From: Beroe forskalii
Lineage: Eukaryota; Ctenophora; Nuda; Beroida; Beroidae
NCBI GenBank assembly: GCA_011033025.1
Contig: WFMF01000357.1
Location: 1 to 64,000 of the forward strand
DNA length: 64,000 bases
Direction of reading: 5' to 3'
Shown here: positions 46,601 through 57,804 of the stretch, in pieces
Numbering within the stretch: the stretch's first letter is position 1
Layout: each line of letters starts with the position of its first letter
Program-made: the position numbers and the translations under genes
The notes under the pieces: model-generated
Told to the model about the DNA's origin: nothing
Databases searched by the model: none
The model's input: only the letters and a program-made list of their open reading frames with translations

Positions 46601-49600
46601 GGTCGCGCGTCGGTGGGCTCGGCCAGTTTCGCGTGGCCGGTGGCATTTGTTTTTGTGCGCGCAGTGCGCGGCAACGGGCTAGCGCGCTGGCTGGACGGAT
46701 AGCATGGGCTGCACTTAAAGTGAGATAATAAACAGTACAATACGGCTAATTTAATAATTGCAATCGTGCAACCATGGATTACCTTAGGCTGCTATCGGGT
46801 CGACATGCAAAAAGCGCCAAAAATAAAGTACTGTACTGTTTAAAGCATGTTTGGGTTATTTATTTAAAGGGTCAAGGTGAGGAATTATTTGTGTAGCTTA
46901 TTTTTATTGTATTCCAAATTGATGATTAAAAATAAATTTCTTTTCCTAAAAATTTCTTTTCCTGCTGAAGAGAAACCCAGTTAATTATTATATGTCTGGG
47001 TTCCAAAAACAGAAAGAGAGGCAGAAAGATATCATAAAACATGACTGGGGCACAAGTATCATGTTATCATATCATTTTATTTGACTTACATATTCACACA
47101 GGGAAATATGTCTATTGATACAAAACGTAGCAGAATTATTTCTTCCTGTGATGCAGCCAGCAGTAGTTAGGAATTTGGCTTCATTGTTTATATTGAACCT
47201 ATTCAATTGGTCGTCAACATAGCAATATCTTGATGCCAGTTGTAGTACAACTAGGTTGCTAGGTTGCTTTAGTTTTCAATACATACAACATGACATACAA
47301 ACATGACATACAAACATGACATACAAACATGGCATACAAACAATGACATACAAACATTACATACAAACATGACATACAAACATGACGGTAAATTGAGCGA
47401 TCCGTCGAGGCCAGTATCACGCCAGTATCGCGCCAGTATCAGGCCAGTACCACGCCAGCATCACGCCAGTATCGCGCCAGTATCAGGCCTACCTCACGCC
47501 GTTATCGCGCCAGTAGCACGCCAGTTGCGCGCCAGTAGCACGCCACTAGCACGCCAGTATCGCACCAGTATCGTGCCAGTATCACGCCAGTACCACGCCA
47601 GTATCACGCCAGTATCGCGCCAGTCGACACTTACTTTCAGCCAGGACGCCAGTAGCACGCCAGTATCAGATCATATACTGGCGTGTTACTGGCGTCCTGG
47701 CTTAAAGTTAGGTTCGACTGGCGCGATACTGGCGTGCTACTGGCGTGCTACTGGCGTGCTACTGGCGTGCTACTGGCGTGCTACTGGCGTGATACTGGCG
47801 CGATACTGGCGTGCTTCTGGCGTGCTACTGGCGTGCTACTGGTGTGCTACTGGCGCGCAACTGGCGTGCTACTGGCGCGATACTGGCGTGATACTGGCGC
47901 GATAACGGCGTGAGGTAGGCCTGATACTGGCGCGATACTGGCGTGGTACTGGCCTGATACTGGCGCGATACTGGCGTGATACTGGCCTCGACGGATCGCT
48001 CAATTTACCTGGAGATACAAACATGACATACAAACATTACATGGCTGCAGTAAAACATGTAAGGGTCTGTTTACATAGGATTCATATGGCTCACATGTCC
48101 TGAAGTAGTCAGCACAATGCTCAGTAGTAAGAACAAGGCTCAGTAGTCAAAAATTGCATTAAATCGATCAGAAGAACTAAGTTCATGCTGGTGAGATTGA
48201 GAGAATGCTCTAAGCTTTTATTATCAAGGGCTTGTTGGTTTTTGTACATTCTAGATAAGGTGTTCATTTAGCTATTTTCACCTGTGATCAGTGTGCATGG
48301 AAGTGATTTAGGGATCAAGCCTGTTACTCTCTAAATTATTCAATATTAATAAATAATAATATATGTGATTGGAAACTGAGGAATGTGGTATAGATACAAA
48401 GCTTTGATTCATCTTCACCTATCACACTCATGGCTCACAATCAGCTTCCTATGCTGTGACATCTAGATGATTATTTACCTCCTTTATCATAATATGTTGA
48501 AGCTTCTGGTATATTCTGAGGTCAAGTGCCAAGCTGAATTAAAGATCAGTTGAATGGGTTAACCATTAATTAAGGACTAATAAGGCTGTAGTATTTTCTG
48601 AATACCCTGACATTGAAAATAAGGATTTCCTTCTCTAATTTTTCATGTAATATGCATTTTTACAGGCAAGAAGCATCAGAAAGATTAGGACCAATAGTAT
48701 GTGGTTCATGGCATCCATCTATATCAGACCAGATAGCTTTTGGGATGTCAGATGGGGTAGTTCAAGTAGTCATTCAACCATCAACCAAGCCTGTGCTCCT
48801 GAGACACCAACATCAGAAGAACATAAGATGTATTGCATGGCAGCCTAATTCTATTAAATCATTAACTGTTGGGTCATCTGCTGGGATATTTCTTTGGGAG
48901 GTGAGATCTATGAACTTATAATGTTTGATGTCCTTCATCGACTTTCTGATTATATTGTAGCAGTAAATCTGTGAATCTGTACATTTTATGTTTAACACCC
49001 TTGTCCCTTGCTAGAAATTATATATCATTGTAGCCATAAATGTTCTATCCATTAATATGGGGGGGGGCCAACCTCGAAAAACCCCGGGTGGATATAAAAA
49101 TTGGCAAATGGGGGTTTAATTTTTCGGGGTTTATGAGGGTTTAAGGAGGCTAAACTGATAAAAATAGCCGTTTTTCGGTCTGAAAATTCGATTTTCTCTC
49201 AAAATGGTACTACTTTAGTTGTGGATTTTCGGCTCTTTTCTCAAATGGTACCATATTTGTTGAGGATTTTTGGCACTTTTCTAAAATGGTACCATTTTTG
49301 TTGAGGATATTCGACCCTTTTCTGAAATGGTACCATTTTTGTTGAGGAATTTCTGTCCTTTTCTGAAATGGTACCATTTTTGTTGATGATTTTCGACCCT
49401 AATCTAAAATGGTACCATTTTTGTTTAGGATTTTCTACCCTTTTCTGAAATGGTACCACTTTTGTTTAGGATTTTCAACCCTTTTCTGAAATGGTACCAT
49501 TTTTGCTGGAAATTTTTTTTTGGCACTTTCCTGAAATGGTACCATTTTTGTTGAGGATTTTCGACCCTTTTCTGAAATGGTACCATTTTTGTTGAGGAAT

Positions 49601-52381
49601 TTTTGTCCTTTTCTGAAATGGTACCATTTTTGTTGATGATTTTCGACCCTAATCTAAAATGGTACCATTTTTGTTTAGGATTTTCTACCCTTTTCTGAAA
49701 TGGTACCACTTTTGTTTAGGATTTTCAACCCTTTTCTGAAATGGTACCATTTTTGCTGGAAATTTTTTCTGGGCACTTCTCTGAAATGGTACCATTTTTG
49801 TTGACGATTTTCGACCCTAATCTGGAATGGTACCATTTTTGTTGAGGATTTTCAACCCTTTTCTGAAATGGTGCCACTTTTGCTGAAGATTTTTGGCACT
49901 TCTCGGAAATGGTACCATTTTTTGTTGACGATTTTCGACCCTTTTCTGAAATGGTACCATTTTTGTTGACGATTTTCGACCCTAATCTGAAATGGTACCA
50001 TTTTTGTTGAGGATTTTCAACCCTTTTCTGAAATGGTACCATTTTTGCTTGAGATTTTTGGCACTTTTCGGAAATGGTACCATAAATTTTGTTGAGGAAT
50101 TTTGGCCCTTTTCTGAAATGGTACCATTTTTGTTGAGGATTTTCGACCCTTTTCTGAAATGGTACTATTTTTGTTTAGGATTTTCAACCCTTTTCTGAAA
50201 TGGTACCATTTTTGCCGGAAATTTTTTCTGGACACTTTTCTGAAATGGTACCATTTTTGTTGAGGATTTTCGACCCTTTTCTTAAATGGTACCATTTTTG
50301 TTGACGATTTTCGACCCTAATCTGAAATGGTACCATTTTTGTTGAGGATTTTCAACCCTTTTCTGAAATGGTACCATTTTTGCTGAAGATTTTTTGGCCC
50401 TTTTCGGAAATGGTACCATTTTTGTTGACGATTTTCGACCCTTTTCTGAAATGGTACCTACCATTTTTGTTGAGGATTTTCAACCATTTTCTGAAATGGT
50501 ACCATTTTTGCTGACAATTTTTGGCACTTTTCTGAAATGGTACCATTTTTGTTGAGGATTTTCGAACCTTTTCTTAAATGGTACCATTTTTTGTTGAGAA
50601 ATTTTAAAATTCATTCAGAAACAGTACCATTTTATAGAAAATTTTCCGAATTTTTTTCAAATGGTACCACTTTTGATGATGATTTTCGACCCTTTTCTGA
50701 AATGGTACCATTTTTGTTGAGAATTTTTGGCCCTTTTTTGAAATGGTACCCATTTAAACCCCCAAAAACCCCAAAGTGGATATAAAAAAAGCCAAATAGG
50801 GGTTTAATTTTTCGGGGTTTATGGGGGTTTTTCGAGGTTGGCCCCCCCCCTAATATTGATCAGATCCATCAAAAACATGCCATAATTCATTGATTGAGAA
50901 AGCATTGTCAAACAAAATTTGAAATTAGGAAAACATAGACAATCTACGTATTCTCTCCTTTTTTCAGGTTATCTCACAGAAAGGCTCTAGCATGCCATCC
51001 CGGGCAACTCTTCATCCAACTCCCTCCCCTGTGACCTCTCTTTCGTATGCTCCTGATGGAAGGTTGTGTCTTGCGACCACAGTATCGTCCCTGCTCATGC
51101 TGGACTGTGTGACTGGCGAAGCTCCACTTATCCTCAGATCCATCTCCCATCCTGGATTTGTTGTGATGAGCCCTGAGTTTTGCTTTTCCTTCCTGGCAGA
51201 TGGCCAGAGGTTAGTTTTTTAATCTTAGAATAGAATCAGAATCCAAATTTCTACCAACCCTGATTTCCCCAATTAATGATTAATGTATGATTGATTATCC
51301 GATGAAAATACCCATAATACCCAGGTTCCACATCTTGAGGAGTATCAGTGAGGGTAGTGAAACCTTCACCCGACTGCAGGCCCCTGTGAAGTGTGCAGTG
51401 TGGTCCCCCACCGCCTCCCACCTGCTGTTTGCTCTCTCTTCCTCTCACTGCGTGCTCCACTTGGAGGTGTTTAACCCCAGGGAGGTGAGCAGCAAGATAG
51501 CCTCGCAGTCCCACATCCTTATAGACCTCCACAAGACACTCACTTACACCGAGGTGGGTATTTAGTGTGTAATGTACAGTTAATTGTACATTGGTTATCA
51601 TGTAGTATTGCCATGTTGTTTTTAATTATGTAGAACAATGTTATGTGGTTTATTGTATACCTACGCATGCGTCCCTTTAATCAATAAGTTGCAACCGAGC
51701 ATAGGTTTTTAGAAGAATCTGAAATTCTATTCTGCCTCACGTTTCATGTTTATCGTCAATTGTTTTGGCAGCTCACAGTATCCAGAATTCCATCTTCACG
51801 TTTTTTATTGTGCACCACACCTACACTGCTTTAAAAAGTTAAAAGATTAACCTCGGCGTGATTTAGATGATTTAATGGCTTTTATCTTTTATATATCGAA
51901 AACTGCGTGAATTGCGGCTCTATAAAAGTATGGCATACATTGAGTAATGTATATCGAAAGATTGAATAATGATGCCTTTTAATTAAGTGATGAGCTTTTC
52001 TCATTGGGGTGTGGTCTTGCCTTTTGGTTTGAAAATAGTTTGCTATGCCACATAGAAGCTCTTCATCGGTGATGACAATGATTGTTGAAAGCCCTGAAAA
52101 ATCTCAACAAAATTCATCTGCAGCAATTATCAATTACCTTACTTATATTTTGCCCCTACTAACAATAAACAAACGTTCAGGGAGAAGACTGGCAGATAGA
52201 GGACATGTCCCTGGACGGAACTGGACAGAAACTGGCCGTGTTAGCTAGGGACAGCATCAGTGGGGTGTCTAAAGTCTTCCTCTTCGGGTTAAACCTGCAG
52301 ACTAACACTGTCTTTGAGTCTGATGTCATTTGTGAGACTATGAACCCGACATGCGTCATCTACCAAGCTAAACCTGCAAAG
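43675..52381 (+). CDS. AAAS: ALADIN-like WD40 nucleoporin, exon module 2 (exons a-e)
   Basis: A second set of the same five exons: 43675-43836, 48666-48900, 50968-51209, 51325-51553 and 52181-52381. Lengths (162, 235, 242, 229, 201) and phases equal those of module 1, and all splice sites are intact. By eye the proteins differ at only a few positions (SHPGLVLM versus SHPGFVVM; LQANTV versus LQTNTV), with no frameshift or stop. Exon a has a better acceptor here (TTCTTGTCTTAG). This module lies nearest the last exon (55246) and the pair can be spliced in frame. Module 1 followed by module 2 in one mRNA would shift the frame: the module length is one more than a multiple of three. Confidence 0.85.
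44171..44904. mobile_element. Insertion with two ~235-bp direct repeats (TRIM-like)
   Basis: Absent from copy 1 (near 37046). Two direct repeats (about 44169-44403 and 44656-44903; start CTTCTTTGTAGAACAAATAC, end AACGCTCCCCCAACC) flank about 250 bp. AAATTAATT lies on both outer sides. The layout resembles a terminal-repeat miniature retroelement, but the repeats lack TG...CA ends. Related inverted fragment at 19931-20000. Confidence 0.6.
45207..46026. mobile_element. 820-bp TIR element with TA target duplication
   Basis: TIRs CACTCAGTTTTTTTTATAAG / CTTATAAAAAAAACTGAGTG, flanked by TA (45205-45206 and 46027-46028). Copy 1 has the empty site AATACACATATT (near 37340). Subterminal AGTTTCTTA and TCCTAGGCTA repeats on both sides. 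TA plus a CAG-containing end suits a Tc1/mariner-type non-autonomous element. No transposase. Confidence 0.88.
46274..46970. other. Inserted segment with a GC-rich island
   Basis: Replaces a few bases of copy 1 (near 37580). 46281-46352 forms a hairpin (GGGCATGGACGCGCACCG with CGGTGTGTGTCCATGACCC). 46384-46700 is far richer in G+C than its surroundings. The end (GTATTCCAAATTGATGATTA) repeats sequence found at 35322-35341 beside Penelope copy 2. No gene is recognised. Confidence 0.6.
47288..47386. repeat. TGACATACAAACA minisatellite, copy 2
   Basis: The counterpart of 38126-38222, with more variant units; two more units follow element D at 48015-48040. Confidence 0.85.
47387..48009. mobile_element. 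Foldback element D, 623 bp
   Basis: A nearly perfect palindrome around about 47675. Ends GGTAAATTGAGCGATCCGTC and its reverse complement; the arms are made of CCAGTATCACG / CCAGTATCGCG / CCAGTAGCACG 11-mers. Absent from copy 1. No clean TSD: the left flank is AACATGAC, the right is TGGAGATA. The end motif GGTAAAT agrees with families A-C. Confidence 0.85.
49059..50850. mobile_element. Element E: TIR-bounded AAATGGTACCATTT minisatellite
   Basis: 1,792 bp with ends G9-CCAACCTCGAAAAACCCC and GGGGTTTTTCGAGGTTGG-C9. TAATAT flanks both sides (49053-49058, 50851-50856), and the empty site CCATTAATATTGATC is in copy 1 (near 39231), so the TSD is 6 bp. The body is about 35 units of 41-42 bp, each with the palindrome AAATGGTACCATTT and a GTTGAGGATTTTCGACCC spacer. 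The subterminal block AGGGGTTTAATTTTTCGGGG lies in direct orientation at both ends. Confidence 0.92.
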
Positions 52382-53443
52382 GTAGGAAGTTTTATTAGGC
52401 TCCGTTCTGTATAAATGCCCTATATGGTCTATGCCCCAGATATCAAGCCTCAGGTATCAGTAAGTAATAAGTATGACCCCATTTGTATGAAGTGTACATA
52501 CCAAATTTGCCCCATCCTTTGCCTAACTAACGACTATTCGTAGAAGCTAGACATTAGACCGAGTTACTTCACTGTTTTGTCTAGATTTTCTATGAATTAA
52601 ATGCCTTTCGCTCTGCAATATCTTTAATCTGCAAGCGATTTGCAGGGTAACACAACAAACCTGTTTTTACAGATTCCGTCATGCTTTATTTTATTGCGTT
52701 GAGTAAATTCATGAAGAACCGGAGAATGGTATCGTAATCGAATTATTTCACGGTTCGCTATCAACTGGTTTTCCTAGTTCTTATCGACACCGCTATTTTT
52801 AAATTCTCCCCACCAACTGGTTTTATGTTACTCATTCCGCTGCATTTCAATAGTTTTAAGCATTGACGTTCACAGAGCAAAGAATGGCTCTACAGAATAA
52901 TTTCTTATTTTCTATCGAAATTAGAAATTTTCGACTCTTACGGTTTTCTGCGTTCGTGAGAAAAGTTTGATGTATTGGTATGAAACAGAATTCCCAACGC
53001 GATTGAATCCATTAGTGGAACTGATTTCAACACTTAGTTAGGCAAACAGGCACTTGAAAAAATAGACAATTTAACACCAATTACAACTTAAAAGTAGCGA
53101 TAAAATAATTAGAGTTTCTCATCAATAAATTTAGATTGAATTAGATGTTTTTATTCCACTGGAAAATCTTACGTAAGGAGTACCTAAGGATGTGAATTTA
53201 TGGAGGTTGTAATTTTGGGATTTTTCGGAAAAATCCCCATTTTCACACACCATGCCCGTTTAAAATGACGCCATTATCATATGTTAACTAGAGTAATGAC
53301 TTGGGAAATATCACCGAATTGCACCCTACCAAATTTATAAACACCCAAATTTTACTCCACATAAATATACCTCCTAAGGTTAATCAACTTCGAAGCAAAC
53401 ATTAAGAAGATTTGGTTTGAATGCCATGCTGCTGATTCATAAT

Positions 53444-55245
53444 TGTTGGTTTTACTGGGAACATGAGCGCTAAGCCGCACAAACTACCTTGCTTTGCATC
53501 TCACATACGCACTCTTGTGCAGCTCTTAGAGCAAGAAGGTTTATCATTGTCAATCACTCTGTTGAACTGTTGAAGACCTGAACTTGCAACGAAACACCCG
53601 CCCAACATCCGACTGCAGACTGCCGTGGTCAACAATGCTAGTGAATATCGTGCCTGTATAACGTGTCTTGTCACGTGACACGTGACGTGTACAGCCTGCA
53701 TGCGTGATCCCGGTATATTTAGACCACTTTATTAATACTTTGTCCGGTAATACAATCTCAGTCTTTTTCTGCTTTTCCGCAAGCCACGTTAACCATCCGT
53801 CCATAATCTGAATAAAGCTTAATCGGTACTGTTCCTTATCAATTTTGCATTTGTCCTCGCGGTTTTTTACGATTTACTCTTCAGTCCCAGATACTCAAAA
53901 AGAAACTTTTAGTGTTTTTCTCCCTGTGTTCTTCAGACATGTTGTTAGAGAAAAGTACCAAATAAGAACCTGGGCGTATATGAAAATTCGAGTCTAATGG
54001 TTCGAAATACCTTTGTAATTTTAATTCAGTGGTTTGAACACTGCCCTTACAATATTATTGAACTAGTAAGTACAACTATAACATGATCTAATCACGTTCA
54101 AATTTTATAAAGTAGTTGGTAAATCATACGACAAGATGCATCTGTTAAAAAATTCTTTAATGTCCTATCAGGGAGGGTAACAAATGATTTCCCGCAATCG
54201 TTGTAAAAATTAAAAAATAAACCTGCAACTGTCTCACCTGGCGCTTATTTGGAACAGAAGAATATAGCTTTGTCTTTATTATACAGTTTTAAATTCTAAT
54301 TTCAACGTTATATTTATCTAAGACGAATTCAGTTAATTCAATAACTGCTATGTGTATTTAAAGATATCAAACTCCAATCTCTTATATATGTCATCTATCG
54401 TCCCAACTCTCCGACTAAAACTATGTAGCTCTCATGCTTATTCAATAGTCACACACCATCAATGGACTTGAGAATATTGCTGTACTTTATTTCCAATAAT
54501 TAGGAGTTGTACTGACTGGTATTAGTGAAGACTCGACAAAATGTTGTACTTTATTTGTTATTCCTGTATTTCTAGCTTATCTCCTAATAACCAATATCAG
54601 GTCATTTCTGCAACTTGCATCATTATTCAAGACAACGTCAAACAGAAAATCAAATTACTAGAAAAACAGGCTATTTTCACAAAATCAAATTACCCTGCTG
54701 AACAAGTTTTATCTCATTTTCAATGAAGACCTCGTGATTTTTTTACGTTGAAAGCTTTATCAAACCAGTTTTTAAGTTAGCCACGGCGCCATTCTATTTT
54801 TGAACTTCCAGTTTAACAGGTTTTTTGTAGCCAATTTTACCAACCGAATCAAAAATCTTTTCCCTGGTTTCATAATTTCCTTAAAATTATCTTAAGCTGA
54901 TAAAATACCTCGCGTGAGTTTTCTTTATCCTCCTGTTGGTCCGACTATTTAAGGACTCGTTATTGTAATTGATTCTGGTTTGACAGGTTTTATTGTAATT
55001 TGTAAGTACGCTACTGAAAGTTCTCAAGACCTTAACAAACTACCCGCCGACCATATCACGAACCACGATGATACGCCTCATTTCACTAAACCGACTATCG
55101 TGATATTTTGACACTGGCTGTTTTCACATGGGTATGTCGCATTAGTTTGGTCTGTACGGCACCCTTTACTCCCTCAGTTTCCTTGTTCAATGATTATTTG
55201 CCCATCGGTCATGGAAAGTGAGAAGTTCTAACGTACTCCTTTCAG
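53444..55245. other. Aladin last intron, unique part
   Basis: No exon recognised. A CACGTGACACGTGACGTG cluster lies near 53672-53690. Short frames lack splice support. Confidence 0.5.
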
Positions 55246-55317
55246 GGGGCGTTGCTATGTGTGTGTGGTGAGGATGGGAGTGTCAACTTCATACCAGACT
55301 CCACCCTACCCCCCTGA
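55246..55317 (+). CDS. AAAS: ALADIN-like nucleoporin, last coding exon
   Basis: After the acceptor CTCCTTTCAG the exon reads GALLCVCGEDGSVNFIPDST then LPP and a TGA stop. This matches the final blade of aladin, whose vertebrate form reads GALLSVGWSTG at this place. Phase 0, so it joins either exon e (40861 or 52381), giving KPAK-GALLCV. It exists once only, downstream of both modules. A possible polyadenylation signal AATAAA is at 55927-55932. Confidence 0.85.
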   Translation, partial: GALLCVCGEDGSVNFIPDSTLPP

Positions 55318-56289
55318 GGCTACTGCTAAAAAGGGATGGACCTGCGAGAGGTTAGCCCTTGAGACAATCTGGGGTTGTGTTGAGAAAAACACTTTATATA
55401 TACCAACATTTGACACAATAGCTGTTCGTAACAACCCCCTCACTTGACTCTGGAGATCATGTCTTTGGTGACATGAAATATGCTGAGAGGTCACAGTTAA
55501 TAATAATACCGGTTTATCATGAAATACACTGACTTTTAATCACAGTGTTGTCACTGGTTGACTGCTGTACCATAGCAGTAAGTGTGACGTGGCTAACACG
55601 TGAAGTTTATATTGACAAAACGTCAGAACATTTTATTCGGTGGAATATGCTGCATTCTGCAACTGGCGTTGTACGTGGTTACGAAATCGAATTATCTCAT
55701 TAAGTTATTTGCTCTGTATTTAAGGGGGAATATTTTTATTTAATATTCAAAAATGCTTGTGTTTTATGACATGTTGTCTATTGACGGAATTATGTTTTGG
55801 TTAGGCATTTTTTACTGTTACATGGGTAGATTTCATGAAGATGACTTATAATTCGGATTCGATATTTTAATTATTGATATTTTTATGCATTTTTGTAATT
55901 TGCAAATATTATAATATTTAAAATGGAATAAAAATAATTTACATGACGTTACTCTTGCGATTGAGTAGTATTTTCTGCATCTATTGATAGGCAGGTGTCG
56001 CCACATCGAGAGCTCGAGAAAGGAGAATGATTCTGAAATTTCCGATCGCGCGGCGCCATGTACGCACGTGTATACACTGTTAAATCAGTATTACGCACGT
56101 TAATATTAGGCGGTTTTGTGGAAATTTCAGACACCGATCTTAGAGGAGGTGACACCTCAGGAAGTTACTTTTTTGCAAAAATAATAGTTCATTTGTTGTC
56201 ATTCAATTGATTATGCCTCGATTCATTGAAAAATTACCTTTTCATCCTCGATATTCTAACTATTTCCCTGACCATCTCATTCCCTGTAG
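55318..56289. other. Aladin 3' region and mitoferrin upstream region
   Basis: Contains an inverted copy of the 35140-35345 repeat (55365-55440), AATAAA at 55927-55932 and a GAGGTGACACCTC palindrome near 56144-56156. The pyrimidine tract and AG at 56288-56289 suggest that a 5' UTR intron of the next gene ends there. Confidence 0.5.
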
Positions 56290-56291
56290 TT

Positions 56292-57804
56292 ATGGCAGTT
56301 TCCAGGGTTGCAATACCGATGTCTACAGAAAGTCTGAACACCTTACCTACCACGGACCGGAGTTCTGTCTCTGACGGAGTGGAGTATGCCGGTAACATCT
56401 CACAATACGTCAAGGATTGGATGGGTGAGTGGAGAGGGAGGGTGTCAGTGATCGTATTATATACAAAATACTGTGTAGATTGTTATGCAAATATTGTCAA
56501 TTGTGTTGCATAAGAAGATAGGATATTTGAATTTGCACATTTATACATTTATAATACCTGGCATAATGCGACAATCAGCTATATTATGCCAATGCTAAAA
56601 ACTTCGACATTCTTACTACAGTTTACTACATTACAATTAACTGCCATGAATTGTACAATGTACATTTGGCATGTATGAAGTGTTTAGCTGTATCATGTAA
56701 TAAGTATACACTTTTTAACACAAGGCAGTCAGTATTGGCTGCCGTGATCGTGTTGAAATAACAAGCAAAGGAACATCTAGAATAACACAATACAATTCCG
56801 ATTAGCTTATGAAAAATAGATGTTCACTACAGTTCTTAATTTTTGGCAATGAATTCGGACTGGACACCTCAATTTGTAGCCATCATATAAACCATAGGGT
56901 CTTTCTATGACTCCTCCATTTGCCTCCGTCCATTGTAACCCCTCACTTCCGTCTTCCATACCATTTCTAACCCCTGCCCCCTTCAGAACCTCTCTAACCC
57001 CATTCTCACCGCCAGAGCGTTTCTACGAAGATGACGAATACGAGGACCTACCAACCGAGAACAAGGCAGTACACATCATAGCAGGCTCAGTCGCAGGGAT
57101 ATCAGAACACTGCATGATGTACCCTGTGGATCTTGTCAAGGTACATTCAGATGGTTTAGGTACATCTTAGAGACTTGAACTCGATCAAAAGTGCATTTTG
57201 CCCACCGTTTTGGTTTTATTAGCTCTATAATAAGATAATAGAAGCAGAAAACTTATTAATGACATCACGTGTATAAACATTGAATTGTCATCACAATATT
57301 GTATAGGAAATTGTCTGACCACTGCATCCCATTTCAGACGCGTATGATGGCAGTGTCTCCACCTGTAGAAGCCAAGTATCGCGGGGTCATGCAGTCACTG
57401 CGCTCCATCATTGCCACTGAAGGAGTGGCCCGTCTGTGGCGTGGTATACCAGTGGTACTAGTGGGGGCGGGGCCTGCACATGGCATGTACTTCATGGCAT
57501 ACGAGTGGGCCAAGGTCGGCACTGGCAAGCGTTTCGGCAAGAACAATCCTTTCGGACACAGTGAGTGAATTTTACTATTTCTACATTTCTCTAAGTCGTT
57601 TTTTGAACAAACTAACTTCTGTTCTTTATGTAGCATTCGGGTTTGGTTGTCGAATTATCTTCAGAGAACGATGATAGTTAATATTTGAAACTGAAAGTGA
57701 ATTTTTTCTCCAAGATTTGCAGTCCCCTAACTCTAGTATCATTTCAGTGGTAGCCGGTGCCGGTGCCTCGCTAGTCCATGACGCTGTTATGGCTCCAGTT
57801 GATG
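56292..57804 (+). CDS. SLC25A37/SLC25A28: Mitoferrin-like mitochondrial iron carrier, first four coding exons (partial)
   Basis: A mitochondrial solute carrier that imports iron across the inner membrane for heme and Fe-S synthesis. Exons 56292-56424, 57016-57140, 57338-57560 and 57748-57804 join in frame (about 179 residues). The N-terminus is a low-complexity, probably non-membrane, segment. YEDLPTENKAVHIIAGSVAG begins repeat 1; the carrier signature P-x-D-x-x-K-x-R (P81, D83, K86, R88) spans the exon 2/3 junction (PVDLVK|TRMM). ARLWRGIPVVLVGAGPAHGM and YFMAYEW match the mitoferrin GAGPAHAMYF block. Exon 4 gives LVHDAVMAPVD, the start of the second signature. The donor GATG|GTTAGT follows; the remaining half (exons from VVKQR on) was not found before 64000. 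Vertebrates have two paralogues; this cannot be assigned to one. Confidence 0.9.

Larger units (their letters stand above)
42328..53443 (+). repeat. Segmental duplication, copy 2
   Basis: The same segment as 33704-42151, enlarged by insertions at 44171-44904, 45207-46026, about 46274-46970, 47387-48009 (D) and 49059-50850 (E). Unique sequence follows after GCTGATTCATAAT at 53443. Confidence 0.93.

Noticed and set aside
46380..46740. GC island as bacterial contamination with coding frames
   Set aside because: It is flanked on both sides by the duplicated host segment and its frames have no recognisable domain; kept only as an odd insertion.
49200..50760. Regularly spaced palindromic repeats resembling a CRISPR array
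   Set aside because: The spacers are also repeated rather than unique, the array is inside a transposon and the genome is animal.
49241..50785. Frames repeating MVPFQKRVENPQQKWYHFR
   Set aside because: Translation of the 41-42-bp satellite of element E; it changes frame with every length variant.
53464..53577. A 37-codon frame (MSAKPHKLPCFASHIRTL...) beside the duplication end
   Set aside because: Short, unrecognised, no supporting splice sites; it could be chance.
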